Shown here: positions 30,923 through 40,517 of the stretch, one piece after another
How positions within the stretch are numbered: position 1 is the first letter of the stretch
Layout: the number at the start of each line of letters is the position of its first letter
DNA from: Streptomyces sp. NBC_00536
Lineage (GTDB): Bacteria; Actinomycetota; Actinomycetes; Streptomycetales; Streptomycetaceae
Assembly (NCBI RefSeq): GCF_036346295.1
Contig: NZ_CP107819.1
Coordinates: forward strand, 4,154,001-4,218,000
DNA: 64,000 bases
Reading direction: 5' to 3'
Position numbers and translations under genes: made by a program
Notes under the pieces: model-generated
The model's input: the letters and a program-made list of their open reading frames with translations, nothing else
What the model was told of the DNA's origin: nothing
Database searches by the model: none

Positions 30923-33097
30923 TCAGCGCCCCAGACGTCCGCGCACCATTCCGACCATGGCGTTGAGTTCCTCGATCCTCATGCGCTTGGCCGCGATGAG
31001 GAATACGGCCGCCAGAGTGATGCCGCCGGCCACGAGGGAGGCCAGGGAACCGGTCACTCCGCTGCCGAGCAGTCGGGTGATGCCGAAGGCGACGCCACCT
31101 CCGACGACGGCCGCGGGAACACACGCGCCGGCGAGGCGGGCGTAGGTCCGCATCACGTGCGCGCCGTCCAGGTCGCCGCCCAGGCGGGTGCGCAGGCGGC
31201 GCCAGGCGACGCCGACCCCGACGGCGTAGCCGAGACCGTACGCGGCGGCCATGCCGACCACGGCCCAGCGCGCGGGCAGCACCAGGAACGCGGCGACCGA
31301 GACCGCCGCGTTGACGCCCGCGACGATGCAGGTGTTGTAGAAGGGGGTGCGGGTGTCCTCGTAGGCGTAGAACCCGCGCAGGACGACGTACTGCACGGAG
31401 TACGGGATCAGTCCGAGGCCGAAGGCCATCAGCACGTAGCCGATGTTCTGGGCACCGGCGCCGGATCCCGCGTAGAGCAGGGTGGCCATCGGCACGCCGA
31501 GGGCGAGGAACGCGAAGGCGCAGGGCACGATCGCGACGGCCGAGGTGCGCAGCCCGTAGGAGATGTCGTCGCGGACCGCGGCGACGTCGCCGTCGTGGGC
31601 CGAACGGGAGATCCGGGGCAGGACCGCGGTCATGACGGAGACGGTGATGATGGCCTGCGGCATCTGCCACAGCAGCAGCGCGTAGTTGTAGGCGGTGATG
31701 CCGGTACCCGGGTGGCCCTGCTTCTCGGCGATCGAACCGGCCCAGGTGGACAGCTGGGTGACGACGACCAGACCGATCTGGTTGGCGAGGACGAAGAAGA
31801 ACGTCCACTTGGCGAGGCCGGCGGCCTTGCCGAGGCCGTGACCCTTCCAGTCGAAGCGCAGCTTCGGCTTGAAGCCCGCGTCCCGCAGGTAGGGCAGCAT
31901 CGCCAGGGCCTGGACGGTGAGCCCCAGCAGGGTGCCCAGTCCGAGCAGCCGGACGCCGTCGGAGGTGACGGTGGCGGCGTTGACGCCGGAAGTGGTGAAG
32001 CCGCCGAAGGCCCAGATGAAGGCGCCGAAGGTGGCGATGACGACGATGTTGTTGAGGACGGGGGTCCACATCATCGCGCCGAACCGGCCGCGGGCGTTGA
32101 GGATCTGGCCGAGGACCACGTGCACGCCCATGAAGAACATGGTTGGCAGGCAGTAGCGGGCGAAGGCGACCGCGACGGCCATCTGCTCGGGGTTCGAGGC
32201 GATCTTCGGCGACATCATCGTGATGAACAGCGGCGCCGCGAGCACACAGACCGTGGTGATGCCCGCCAGCAGGACCACGACGAGGGTCAGCAGCCGGTTG
32301 GCGTAGGCCTCTCCCCCGTCGTCGTCGTTCTTCATGGCCCGCACGAGCTGCGGGATGAAGACCGCGTTGAGGGCGCCGCCGCCGACGAGGACGTAGATCA
32401 TCGTCGGCAGGGTGTTGGCGATCTGGTAGGTGTCGTTGAAGGTGCCGACACCGATCGCCCCGGCGATGACCAGGGTGCGCAGGAAGCCGGTGAGCCGGGA
32501 GACGATCGTGCCCGCCGCCATGAGGGCGCTGGACTTGAGCAGGCTCGACGCGCGCCCGGCGGGCTTGCTGGGCGCGGGCGCGGCGACGGGGGCTTCCTCC
32601 GCCGCGGTACGGGGAGCCGCCTGCTGGTCCCGGTAGAGGTGGGCGAAGGCGTCCGGCTCCGGCTGCTGGTCCGTGGCCTTGGTGACGAGCGAGTCGACGC
32701 CGACGAACTGCGTGGTGGTCGCGTGGTCCCCGTACGGCATGTGGCGGGAGGGACCGTCCGGCTCGGGCGGCGGGGTCTGGGCCCAGACGCGCGGGTCCGG
32801 GGCGTAGGCAGGGGCCGCCGGGGCCGCGTAGAGCGGTCCGGGCTCCTGGTAGGTACCGGGAGGCGGCGGCGGGTGTGCGGCCCGGTCGTAGAGGACCTCG
32901 GCCACCGGATCCTGCGCGGACAGGTCCTGGGACCGGTACGGGTCGTAGTCGTAGGCACCCTGGACATACGGGTCGTGTTCCGGCGCGGCGGCAGGCGGAG
33001 GTACCTGCCCCGGTACCGGGGTGCCCGGGGCAGTGCCCTGGGCTGGCGCGGGACCGCCGGCGCCCTGCCCGCGGTCACCGTCGTACGGCGCGTTCAT
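30923..33097 (-). CDS. murJ: Lipid II flippase MurJ (MviN)
   Basis: 724 residues. A 180-residue Pro/Ala/Tyr-rich cytoplasmic extension precedes the MOP-family core with about 14 membrane helices, starting SSLLKSSALMAAGTIVSRLTGFLRTLVIAGAIG. The conserved early segment GALNAVFIPQL is present. It moves undecaprenyl-linked peptidoglycan precursor across the membrane. The core ends ELNAMVGMVRGRLGR with no fused pseudokinase, unlike the mycobacterial protein. Operon with DUF6049 upstream and the pseudokinase downstream. Confidence 0.96.
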   Translation of the reverse strand: MNAPYDGDRGQGAGGPAPAQGTAPGTPVPGQVPPPAAAPEHDPYVQGAYDYDPYRSQDLSAQDPVAEVLYDRAAHPPPPPGTYQEPGPLYAAPAAPAYAPDPRVWAQTPPPEPDGPSRHMPYGDHATTTQFVGVDSLVTKATDQQPEPDAFAHLYRDQQAAPRTAAEEAPVAAPAPSKPAGRASSLLKSSALMAAGTIVSRLTGFLRTLVIAGAIGVGTFNDTYQIANTLPTMIYVLVGGGALNAVFIPQLVRAMKNDDDGGEAYANRLLTLVVVLLAGITTVCVLAAPLFITMMSPKIASNPEQMAVAVAFARYCLPTMFFMGVHVVLGQILNARGRFGAMMWTPVLNNIVVIATFGAFIWAFGGFTTSGVNAATVTSDGVRLLGLGTLLGLTVQALAMLPYLRDAGFKPKLRFDWKGHGLGKAAGLAKWTFFFVLANQIGLVVVTQLSTWAGSIAEKQGHPGTGITAYNYALLLWQMPQAIITVSVMTAVLPRISRSAHDGDVAAVRDDISYGLRTSAVAIVPCAFAFLALGVPMATLLYAGSGAGAQNIGYVLMAFGLGLIPYSVQYVVLRGFYAYEDTRTPFYNTCIVAGVNAAVSVAAFLVLPARWAVVGMAAAYGLGYAVGVGVAWRRLRTRLGGDLDGAHVMRTYARLAGACVPAAVVGGGVAFGITRLLGSGVTGSLASLVAGGITLAAVFLIAAKRMRIEELNAMVGMVRGRLGR

Positions 33098-33143
33098 CGA
33101 AACCCCACCTCATCGTCCCCAGGCCGACCGGCCACGGCGTCGC

Positions 33144-35423
33144 TCAACGGTCCACTGTCTCACCCGTGCCGGACCCGCTGGTGCTTTGCGGTCCGGTGTC
33201 CGGGGTCTCGTCACTCGGCTGCGTGCTCTCTTCGGTGGCAGCGCGCGCCGCGACACGCTTGCGGCTGGCATACATCTTGATGCCTGCCACGACGAGGAGG
33301 AGCACCCCGCCCGCGATGACGAGCATGACAGTCGGAGTGATCTCCGTTGCCTCCACGGTGAACCTGCGCTCCTTGCCGTAGGGCACGCCGTCTTGGGTGT
33401 AGAGCTGTGCGGTGACCTCTACGGGGCCGCTGGCGGTGGCGTTGGCGTTGAACTTCAGGGTCTGGCTGTGCTCGGCCTGGACGTTGACGTCCTTCTCCGC
33501 CTCGCCCTCGTTGTCGAACATCAGGCGGGTGGGGTTGGCGGACTTCAGGCGCAGGACCAGGCCGTGGACGTCCTGGACGAGGCTGTTCTGGATCGAGACG
33601 GGGATCGTCGCGCTGTGCCCGGACAGTGTGGCATCCGACTTGGGGATCAGCTGTACCTGTTCGGTGAGACCGGTCAGGTACTGCTGGACACCGTCGCGGA
33701 AGACCGCGGCCTCATCGGGGCGACCGCGCCAGGAAGCCGACATCTCCCGGTTGGTGGTGTTGCCGAAGGGGATCTCGACCCGGTCCGGGGCCGAAAGGAT
33801 CACCTTGAAGTGGTCGAGGGTGTTCTGGGTGCTGCGGATCTTCTCGAACGCCGACAGCGGGAGTTCCTGCTTGCGCAGAGCCTCCGGGTACTGACCCGCG
33901 CCCGGCACCTGGGTCGCGGCGCCCGGGTCGGGCTTGGCGGTGGCGGCGGCTTCGAGGTCGAGGGGCTGGCTCCAGCGCCCCGGCTGGAGGGCGCGCAGGG
34001 CCGAGGCCATCGTCTGGACCTGGCTGGAGGTGGGCATCCGCTGCGGGGTGACCACGAAGCTGCGCTGCTCGTCGGTGCCCTGCTGGTTCAGTACGAGGCT
34101 CTGGGCGAGGAACTGCTGGATCGCGAGGACGGAGTTGCCCGCCCTCAGCATGTCGCCCTCGAAGGCGGTGGAGAGCCGCGCGTCGGCGACGATGGCGGTC
34201 GCCCCGGCCCCGATCGGGCGGGCGGCCGACGGGGTGTAACCGAGGCCCGCGTTCTCCTGCAGGCTGTCACTGCGGGTGAGGACGTTGTGGGCGCCCGCCG
34301 AGGTGGCGACGTTGACGATCGATGGGTCGATGGCACCGTCCACGGGCCACGAGAAGTCGGTGGACGGGGTGACGTGCAGGACGGTCTCCACCGCCTGCTT
34401 CGCCTTGTCGGTGGCGGGCCGCAGCTGGCCCAGGGTGCCCGAGACGTCCTTGCCGCGGTGCGCGAGCGAGGCGAGGTCCGGGTCGGCGAAGGGCAGGGCG
34501 ACGACCTTCTTGCCCTGGACGGCCGCTTCCAGGGCGCTCAGCCAGTGCTCGGCGACGGCCTTGCTCTTGCCCGGCACCGGCTTCCCGCCAGGGACCCGGA
34601 CCCGGTAGCCCTTGGTCATCGCGTCGACCGTGTACAGCAGGTCGGGGTCGATGACCCAGGTGATCGGCAGGTCCTTGCCGAGCGAGACCATCTGCTCCAG
34701 CCGTCCTCCGGGCCGCAGCTCGTCGGCGAGGGTGTCGTCCTCGAAGACGGGCGTCTGCAGCTCGTCGGATCCGGTCTCGGCCGTGAGGTGGACCCGGGAG
34801 ACCAGCGGCCACACGTAACTGAGCTGGGCGCGCTTGGCGGCGGTCTCGGGCTGCCAGGGCAGGACCGTCCGCTGGATGCCGAGCACCTGCTCGGTGGGCC
34901 GGTTCTCGGTCTCCCCCGACACGGAGACGCCGAGCTGGTAGACGCCTTCCTTGTCGAGCCCCAGCTTGTCGACCGGGACCTTCAGGATGAACTGCTGGCT
35001 GTTCTTCGCGGGCAGGGCGGAGATCTTCGCGGAGTAGGCGGCGTCGATCTCCGCGGGGTCGCTGCCGGGCCGGTATCCGCTCTGCTCGGCGGCCTCGCCG
35101 ATCGTGTCGCGGTCACTGATCACCGGGCCGACGCGGAGTCCGACGTGCGCCCCGGTGATCGTCTCTCGGCTGTTGTTGGTCACCGTGCCGGAGATGGTGA
35201 GGGTGTCGCCCTTCACCGGGGCGCTCGGCATCAGGGTGTCCAGCTGGACGTCGACCGCGGTGGAGGCGGAGGGAGCGGTCTCCGCGGCGCGGGCCGATGG
35301 CGCGGGGGCGTAGACGAGGGCGGCGAGAACCGGTGTCCCGGTGAGCATGACGATCGCGCGCCGCAGCCAGCGGCGCCGGACAGGGGCGGGTGCCGTCCCC
35401 TGGATGTCTGCCGCCTCGGCCAC
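33144..35423 (-). CDS. DUF6049 family membrane-anchored surface protein
   Basis: 759 residues from GTG at 35423 (CGAGGA upstream). After a basic N-terminus there is a signal segment (AIVMLTGTPVLAALVYAPAPSARA), a large extracytoplasmic part rich in beta structure, and a C-terminal membrane helix (VMLVIAGGVLLLVVAGIKMYA) with basic tail. Immediately upstream of murJ in actinobacteria (Rv3909 in M. tuberculosis), which argues for a function in peptidoglycan export or assembly, but none is proven. First gene of the operon DUF6049-murJ-pseudokinase-sigM-anti-sigma. Confidence 0.88.
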   Translation of the reverse strand: MAEAADIQGTAPAPVRRRWLRRAIVMLTGTPVLAALVYAPAPSARAAETAPSASTAVDVQLDTLMPSAPVKGDTLTISGTVTNNSRETITGAHVGLRVGPVISDRDTIGEAAEQSGYRPGSDPAEIDAAYSAKISALPAKNSQQFILKVPVDKLGLDKEGVYQLGVSVSGETENRPTEQVLGIQRTVLPWQPETAAKRAQLSYVWPLVSRVHLTAETGSDELQTPVFEDDTLADELRPGGRLEQMVSLGKDLPITWVIDPDLLYTVDAMTKGYRVRVPGGKPVPGKSKAVAEHWLSALEAAVQGKKVVALPFADPDLASLAHRGKDVSGTLGQLRPATDKAKQAVETVLHVTPSTDFSWPVDGAIDPSIVNVATSAGAHNVLTRSDSLQENAGLGYTPSAARPIGAGATAIVADARLSTAFEGDMLRAGNSVLAIQQFLAQSLVLNQQGTDEQRSFVVTPQRMPTSSQVQTMASALRALQPGRWSQPLDLEAAATAKPDPGAATQVPGAGQYPEALRKQELPLSAFEKIRSTQNTLDHFKVILSAPDRVEIPFGNTTNREMSASWRGRPDEAAVFRDGVQQYLTGLTEQVQLIPKSDATLSGHSATIPVSIQNSLVQDVHGLVLRLKSANPTRLMFDNEGEAEKDVNVQAEHSQTLKFNANATASGPVEVTAQLYTQDGVPYGKERRFTVEATEITPTVMLVIAGGVLLLVVAGIKMYASRKRVAARAATEESTQPSDETPDTGPQSTSGSGTGETVDR

Positions 35424-35622
35424 GCGCCCGCCCGTCCTCGAAGTGTCAGTGGTCGTCGTTTGTGCGTCCACGCATGGTAACGAGGCCCGCTGTGCGCGAG
35501 TGCCGCGCCTTGCTCCACATGATCGGGTCCGCCGGGCGTGCGCGCGGTGCCGGGGGTGCCCATGCTGTGCCGACCATAAAGAAGGGAGCCCCTGCCGGGC
35601 GGGGCACGTACCCTTTTCTGTT

Positions 35623-37065
35623 GTGCCGAACGCCAACGAAGACAACCCCAGTGCCCTGAGTCAGGTGCAGCACCGCGCGGTCAGTGAACTGCTGCGGGTC
35701 GCCCCTGTCGCCGATGATCTCGGCCGCCGTTTCCAGGAGGCGGGCTTCAGCCTTGCACTGGTCGGCGGGTCCGTTCGCGACGCGCTGCTCGGGCGCCTCG
35801 GCAACGACCTCGACTTCACCACCGACGCCCGCCCCGAGGATGTACTGAAGATCGTCCGGCCGTGGGCGGACTCCGTCTGGGACGTCGGCATCGCCTTCGG
35901 CACGGTCGGAGCGAACAAGGGCGGCTTCCAGATCGAGGTGACCACCTACCGGTCCGAGGCCTACGACCGCACCTCGCGCAAGCCCGAGGTGTCCTACGGC
36001 GACTCCATCGAGCAGGACCTGGTCCGCCGTGACTTCACGGTCAACGCCATGGCTCTGGCGCTCCCGCAGCAGCAGTTCATCGATCCGCACGGCGGCCTGG
36101 AGGACCTGGAGGCCCGGGTGCTGCGGACCCCCGGGACCCCCGAGGACTCCTTCTCCGACGACCCGCTGCGCATGCTGCGGGCCGCCCGCTTCGCCGCGCA
36201 GCTGGACTTCGAGGTCGCCCCCGAGGTCGTCGCGGCGATGAAGGAGATGTCCGACCGGATCGAGATCGTCTCGGCGGAGCGGGTGCAGGCGGAGCTGAAC
36301 AAGCTCCTGCTGTCGGACGGGCCCCGCCAGGGGCTGGGCCTGCTCGTGGAGACGGGCCTGGCCGACCGGGTGCTGCCGGAGCTGCCCGCGCTGCGGCTGG
36401 AGAGCGATGAGCACCACCGGCACAAGGACGTCTACGACCACTCCCTGATCGTGCTGGAGCAGGCGATCGATCTGGAGGAGGACGGACCGGACCTGGTGCT
36501 CAGGCTGGCCGCTCTGCTCCACGACATCGGCAAGCCCCGGACCCGCCGCTTCGAGAGCGACGGGCGGGTCTCCTTCCACCACCACGAGATGGTGGGCGCG
36601 AAGATGACCAAGAAGCGCATGACCGCGCTGAAGTACTCCAACGACATGGTCAAGGACGTCTCCCGGCTGGTGGAGCTGCACCTGCGCTTCCACGGCTACG
36701 GGGCCGGCGAGTGGACGGACTCCGCGGTCCGCCGGTATGTGCGGGACGCGGGGCCGCTGCTGTCGCGGCTGCACAAGCTGACCCGTTCCGACTGCACCAC
36801 GCGCAACAAGCGCAAGGCCAAGGCGCTCTCCCACGCCTACGACGGCCTGGAAGCGCGGATCGCACAGCTCCAGGAGCAGGAGGAGCTGGACTCGATCCGT
36901 CCCGATCTCGACGGCAACGAGATCATGCAGGTCCTGGAGGTCGGCCCCGGCCCGGTGATCGGCAAGGCCTACGCCTTCCTGCTGGAGCTGCGGCTGGAGA
37001 ACGGCCCGATGGAGCGGGAGACGGCCGTTGCGGCACTCAAGGAGTGGTGGGCCGCCGAGAACTGA
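35623..37065 (+). CDS. cca: CCA tRNA nucleotidyltransferase
   Basis: 480 residues from GTG at 35623. It adds or repairs the 3' CCA of tRNAs; this matters here because both tRNA genes in the window lack encoded CCA. Nucleotidyltransferase motif LVGGSVRDALLGRLGNDLDF (GGxVRD, DxD) at about 45-65, the nucleotide-selecting RRDFTVNAMAL, and an HD domain (HRHKDVYDHSLIV, LLHDIGKPRT) in the C-terminal half. No Shine-Dalgarno; TACCCT lies about 10 bp upstream, so the mRNA may be leaderless. Divergent from the DUF6049-murJ operon. Confidence 0.95.
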   Translation: MPNANEDNPSALSQVQHRAVSELLRVAPVADDLGRRFQEAGFSLALVGGSVRDALLGRLGNDLDFTTDARPEDVLKIVRPWADSVWDVGIAFGTVGANKGGFQIEVTTYRSEAYDRTSRKPEVSYGDSIEQDLVRRDFTVNAMALALPQQQFIDPHGGLEDLEARVLRTPGTPEDSFSDDPLRMLRAARFAAQLDFEVAPEVVAAMKEMSDRIEIVSAERVQAELNKLLLSDGPRQGLGLLVETGLADRVLPELPALRLESDEHHRHKDVYDHSLIVLEQAIDLEEDGPDLVLRLAALLHDIGKPRTRRFESDGRVSFHHHEMVGAKMTKKRMTALKYSNDMVKDVSRLVELHLRFHGYGAGEWTDSAVRRYVRDAGPLLSRLHKLTRSDCTTRNKRKAKALSHAYDGLEARIAQLQEQEELDSIRPDLDGNEIMQVLEVGPGPVIGKAYAFLLELRLENGPMERETAVAALKEWWAAEN

Positions 37066-37074
37066 GGCGCTCGC

Positions 37075-37100
37075 GTCGATGTTTCACGTGAAACATCGAC
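37075..37100. promoter_or_regulatory. parS: parS site in a 26-bp perfect palindrome
   Basis: GTTTCACGTGAAAC at 37081-37094 is extended on both sides (GTCGAT / ATCGAC) to a perfect palindrome, 9 bp after the cca stop codon. It can also act as a terminator hairpin for cca. Confidence 0.95.
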
Positions 37101-37120
37101 GGCGGGAGCGCGATCGGTCA

Positions 37121-37150
37121 GGGGCGATGTTTCACGTGAAACGTCGCCCC
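37121..37150. promoter_or_regulatory. parS: parS site in a 30-bp near-perfect palindrome
   Basis: GTTTCACGTGAAAC at 37129-37142 is flanked by GGGGCGAT and GTCGCCCC, complementary except for one T-G pair. The stop codon of the minus-strand MFS gene lies inside this parS. The two palindromes at 37075 and 37121 sit between convergent genes. Confidence 0.95.
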
Positions 37151-38415
37151 TGCCGGAACAGCAACATGGCGGTCAGCGCGTAGAGGGCGGCCACGCCCAG
37201 GATCAGCGGGACGGATTTCCCGTCCAGGGGCAAGACGAGCGAGGCCGCGGCGGCCGCTCCGACGAAGGCGACGTTGAAGAGCACGTCATAGACGGAGAAG
37301 ATCCGGCCGCGGAACGCGTCGTCCACCTGTGACTGCACGACCGTGTCGGTGGCGATCTTCGCTCCCTGCGTGGCCATCCCCAGCACGAACGCGGCGGCCA
37401 GCATCGGCTCGGGCGCGAAGAACAGACCGAGGCTCGGCACCAGAACGGCCGCTATCGCCGCGCAGAGCGTGATCCAGCCCCGGGTGCCGAGCCGTCCCAC
37501 CAGCCAGGGAGTGATGACGGCCGCCGTGAAGAACCCGGCGCCGGAAACCCCGACGGCCACCCCCAGCAGGGCGAGGCCGTCCGATTCGTTGTCCGACCAG
37601 GCATAGCGGCAGAGGGTCAGCAGGGTCACCGTCAGCGCTCCGTAGCAGAAGCGCATCAAGGTCATCGCGGTGAGCGCCTGCGCCGCCTCCCGGCGTTCGT
37701 ACAGGTGCCGCAGCCCCTGGGCCATGCCCCGCACGGTCAGAGCCACGCCCTCGGCCACTGACGGGTACTGGCGGGCGGGGCTGTGGTCGGGGCCGAGGAG
37801 GCGGACCCCCAGCCGGAGGGAGACAAGCGCCGCGCACAGGTAGAGCCCGGCGCCGAGCAGGACGACGACGGCGTTGGACTCGGCGGCGAGCAGGCGCACC
37901 AGGAAGGCCATGCCCCCGCCCAGGGTGGCCGCGAGGGTACCGGCGGTCGGAGAGAGGGCGTTCGCGGTCACCAGCTGGTCGGCGCCGACGACCCGGGGCA
38001 GAGACGCCGAGAGCCCGGCCAGGACGAAGCGGTTGACGGCGGTCACCGAGAGCGCGGAGGCGTAGAACAGCCAGTCGGGGACCTGCGCCACGATCAGCAT
38101 CCCGGTGACGCAGGCCAGGAAGGCCCGCAGCAGGTTGCCGTAGAGGAAGACCTGACGGCGGGGCCAGCGGTCCAGCAGCACTCCGGCGAAGGGACCGATC
38201 GCCGAGTAGGGCAGCAACAGGACGGCCATGGCCGAGGCGATGGCGGCGGGCGAGGCCTGCTTCTCCGGGGAGAACACCACATAGGTGGCGAGTGCGACCT
38301 GGTAGACGCCGTCGGCGGCCTGGGACAGCAGTCGCACGCCGAGCAGATTGCGGAAATCCCTCAGGCGCAGGAGTACGCGCAGATCACCTACGACAGGCAT
38401 GTGGGCAAGGGTCAC
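37132..38415 (-). CDS. MFS transporter (EntS-like)
   Basis: 427 residues from GTG at 38415; the ATG at 38400 is an alternative. Twelve predicted membrane helices, with the family A-loop LLDRWPRRQVFLYGNLLRAF between helices 2 and 3. Resembles the enterobactin-exporter branch of MFS. The last codons and stop overlap a parS. The start lies immediately after the strong hairpin (38419-38459) that ends the ino1 operon, so its promoter must overlap that terminator or transcription reads through. Substrate unknown. Confidence 0.87.
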   Translation of the reverse strand: MTLAHMPVVGDLRVLLRLRDFRNLLGVRLLSQAADGVYQVALATYVVFSPEKQASPAAIASAMAVLLLPYSAIGPFAGVLLDRWPRRQVFLYGNLLRAFLACVTGMLIVAQVPDWLFYASALSVTAVNRFVLAGLSASLPRVVGADQLVTANALSPTAGTLAATLGGGMAFLVRLLAAESNAVVVLLGAGLYLCAALVSLRLGVRLLGPDHSPARQYPSVAEGVALTVRGMAQGLRHLYERREAAQALTAMTLMRFCYGALTVTLLTLCRYAWSDNESDGLALLGVAVGVSGAGFFTAAVITPWLVGRLGTRGWITLCAAIAAVLVPSLGLFFAPEPMLAAAFVLGMATQGAKIATDTVVQSQVDDAFRGRIFSVYDVLFNVAFVGAAAAASLVLPLDGKSVPLILGVAALYALTAMLLFRQGRRFT

Positions 38416-38418
38416 ATA

Positions 38419-38459
38419 CGCGGAGGGTCCCCGGGCACATTGCCTGGGGACCCTCCGCG
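38419..38459 (-). terminator. Terminator of the padR-ino1 operon
   Basis: Stem CGCGGAGGGTCCCC pairing with GGGGACCCTCCGCG, extended by GGCA/TGCC after one mismatch, 56 bp past the ino1 stop and directly abutting the start of the MFS gene. Confidence 0.88.
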
Positions 38460-38515
38460 GAAGAACAGTCGAAGTCCAAGTGCCGGAGCCCTTGGAACAT
38501 CGCGCTGTGTCCTGC

Positions 38516-39598
38516 TTAGCGCTCGACCTCGCCCTTGATGAACTTCTCGACGTTCGCGTAGGCCTCGTCGTCGAAGTACTGCACCGGCGGGGACTTCATG
38601 AAGTAGCTCGAAGCCGACAGGATCGGGCCACCGATGCCGCGGTCCTTGGCGATCTTCGCGGCGCGCACGGCGTCGATGATGACACCGGCGGAGTTCGGGG
38701 AGTCCCACACCTCGAGCTTGTACTCGAGGTTCAGCGGAACGTCACCGAAGGCGCGGCCCTCAAGGCGGACGTAGGCCCACTTGCGGTCGTCGAGCCACGC
38801 GACGTAGTCGGACGGACCGATGTGGACGTTCTTCTCGCCCAGCTCGCGGTCCGGGATCTGCGAGGTGACGGCCTGCGTCTTCGAGATCTTCTTGGACTCG
38901 AGGCGGTCGCGCTCGAGCATGTTCTTGAAGTCCATGTTGCCGCCGACGTTGAGCTGCATGGTGCGCTCAAGACGGACACCGCGGTCTTCGAACAGCTTCG
39001 CCATCACGCGGTGCGTGATGGTGGCGCCGACCTGGGACTTGATGTCGTCACCGATGATCGGGACACCGGCCTCGGTGAACTTGTCCGCCCACTCCTTGGT
39101 GCCGGCGATGAAGACCGGAAGGGCGTTGACGAACGCGACCTTGGCGTCGATGGCGCACTGCGCGTAGAACTTCGCGGCGGCCTCGGAACCGACGGGCAGG
39201 TAGCAGACCAGAACGTCGACCTGCTTGTCCTTGAGGACCTGGACGATGTCGACCGGCGCCTCGGCGGACTCCTCGATCGTCATCCGGTAGTACTTGCCCA
39301 GGCCGTCCAGGGTGTGGCCGCGCTGAACGGTCACGCCCTTGTTGGGGACGTCGCAGATCTTGATCGTGTTGTTCTCGCTGGCGCCGATGGCGTCCGAAAG
39401 GTCGAGGCCGACCTTCTTCGCGTCGACGTCGAAGGCGGCAACAAACTCGACGTCGCGGACGTGGTAGTCGCCGAACTGGACGTGCATCAGGCCGGGGACC
39501 TTGGCCGCCGGGTCGGCGTCCTTGTAGTACTCGACGCCCTGCACCAGCGAGGCGGCGCAGTTGCCTACGCCGACGATGGCTACGCGAACCGAACCCAT
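38516..39598 (-). CDS. ino1: Inositol-3-phosphate synthase
   Basis: 360 residues. NAD-dependent conversion of glucose 6-phosphate to myo-inositol 1-phosphate, the first step to phosphatidylinositol and mycothiol in actinomycetes. Rossmann motif [16 protein letters not shown] at the N-terminus; signatures [30 protein letters not shown] and [12 protein letters not shown] match the short actinobacterial Ino1. A padR regulator gene lies 49 bp upstream in the same direction. Confidence 0.95.
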   Translation of the reverse strand: MGSVRVAIVGVGNCAASLVQGVEYYKDADPAAKVPGLMHVQFGDYHVRDVEFVAAFDVDAKKVGLDLSDAIGASENNTIKICDVPNKGVTVQRGHTLDGLGKYYRMTIEESAEAPVDIVQVLKDKQVDVLVCYLPVGSEAAAKFYAQCAIDAKVAFVNALPVFIAGTKEWADKFTEAGVPIIGDDIKSQVGATITHRVMAKLFEDRGVRLERTMQLNVGGNMDFKNMLERDRLESKKISKTQAVTSQIPDRELGEKNVHIGPSDYVAWLDDRKWAYVRLEGRAFGDVPLNLEYKLEVWDSPNSAGVIIDAVRAAKIAKDRGIGGPILSASSYFMKSPPVQYFDDEAYANVEKFIKGEVER

Positions 39599-39647
39599 TC
39601 CGGTTGCTCCCTGTTTGTTCTCGGACGAGGCCTGCGAATGCAGGGCC

Positions 39648-40250
39648 TCATTTTGCAGTTTCGTCGGACGAGCCGGGTCGTCTGCGATCCCGTCCCGCCC
39701 GCTCGCTCTCGATCAGCTCGTTCAGCCAGCGCACTTCGCGCTCCACGGATTCCATACCGTGCCGCTGCAGCTCAAGCGTGTAGTCGTCGAGGCGCTCCCG
39801 CGTACGGGCGAGCGAGGTGCGCATCTTCTCCAGGCGCTCCTCCAGCCGGCTGCGGCGGCCCTCCAGCACTCGCATGCGCACGTCCCGTTCGGTCTGGCCG
39901 AAGAACGCGAAGCGGGCGGCGAAGGACTCGTCCTCCCAGGTATCGGGGCCGGTGTGGGAGAGCAGCTCCTCGAAGTGCTCCTTACCCGCCGCCGTCAACC
40001 GGTAGACGATCTTGGCGCGGCGCCCTGCGAGTGAAGCGGCGACCGCGTCTTCCAGGGCGTTGCCCGGTTCTTCGATCAACCACCCATTGGCGACGAGCGT
40101 CTTGAGGCAGGGATAGAGGGTTCCGTAGCTGAACGCCCGGAACACCCCCAGCGAGGTGTTGAGCCGTTTGCGCAGCTCATAGCCGTGCATGGGGGACTCG
40201 CGAAGCAGGCCGAGGACAGCGAACTCGAGAATGCCTGAGCGCCGGCTCAT
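39648..40250 (-). CDS. PadR family transcriptional regulator
   Basis: 200 residues. N-terminal winged helix ([41 protein letters not shown]) and a C-terminal coiled coil ([30 protein letters not shown]) for dimerisation. It is followed directly by ino1, suggesting control of inositol synthesis. A perfect ATGTATCG-type palindrome 43 bp upstream of its start is the likely operator for autoregulation. Confidence 0.92.
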   Translation of the reverse strand: MSRRSGILEFAVLGLLRESPMHGYELRKRLNTSLGVFRAFSYGTLYPCLKTLVANGWLIEEPGNALEDAVAASLAGRRAKIVYRLTAAGKEHFEELLSHTGPDTWEDESFAARFAFFGQTERDVRMRVLEGRRSRLEERLEKMRTSLARTRERLDDYTLELQRHGMESVEREVRWLNELIESERAGRDRRRPGSSDETAK

Positions 40251-40292
40251 CCGCCTGCTTCCTCCTCGCCCCTGAGTTCTTTATGCCGAGCT

Positions 40293-40313
40293 GATGTATC
40301 GACTCGATACATC
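40293..40313. promoter_or_regulatory. PadR-type operator palindrome
   Basis: Inverted repeat GATGTATCG-ACT-CGATACATC with 9-bp perfect arms, in the divergent region between padR-ino1 and the PBP gene. The ATGTAT/ATACAT half-sites match known PadR-family operators. Confidence 0.8.
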
Positions 40314-40517
40314 CAGACGATAGAACGGGCGGCCCGTTACGACAAGGGGAGACGTGGTGACCGGCGTCACATCATCAATTCGTGGGAGGCAAGTTGCCTG
40401 ATTTGGGGTGAACTTCGGCACTGGTTGGGTTTTGAGCGTGCGTAGTCTGTGCGCCGGGGGAACCGGAATACGCCTGCCGCTTCCAGGCCACTCGCCTGCC
40501 CGAGGAGTAGTCGTTCG

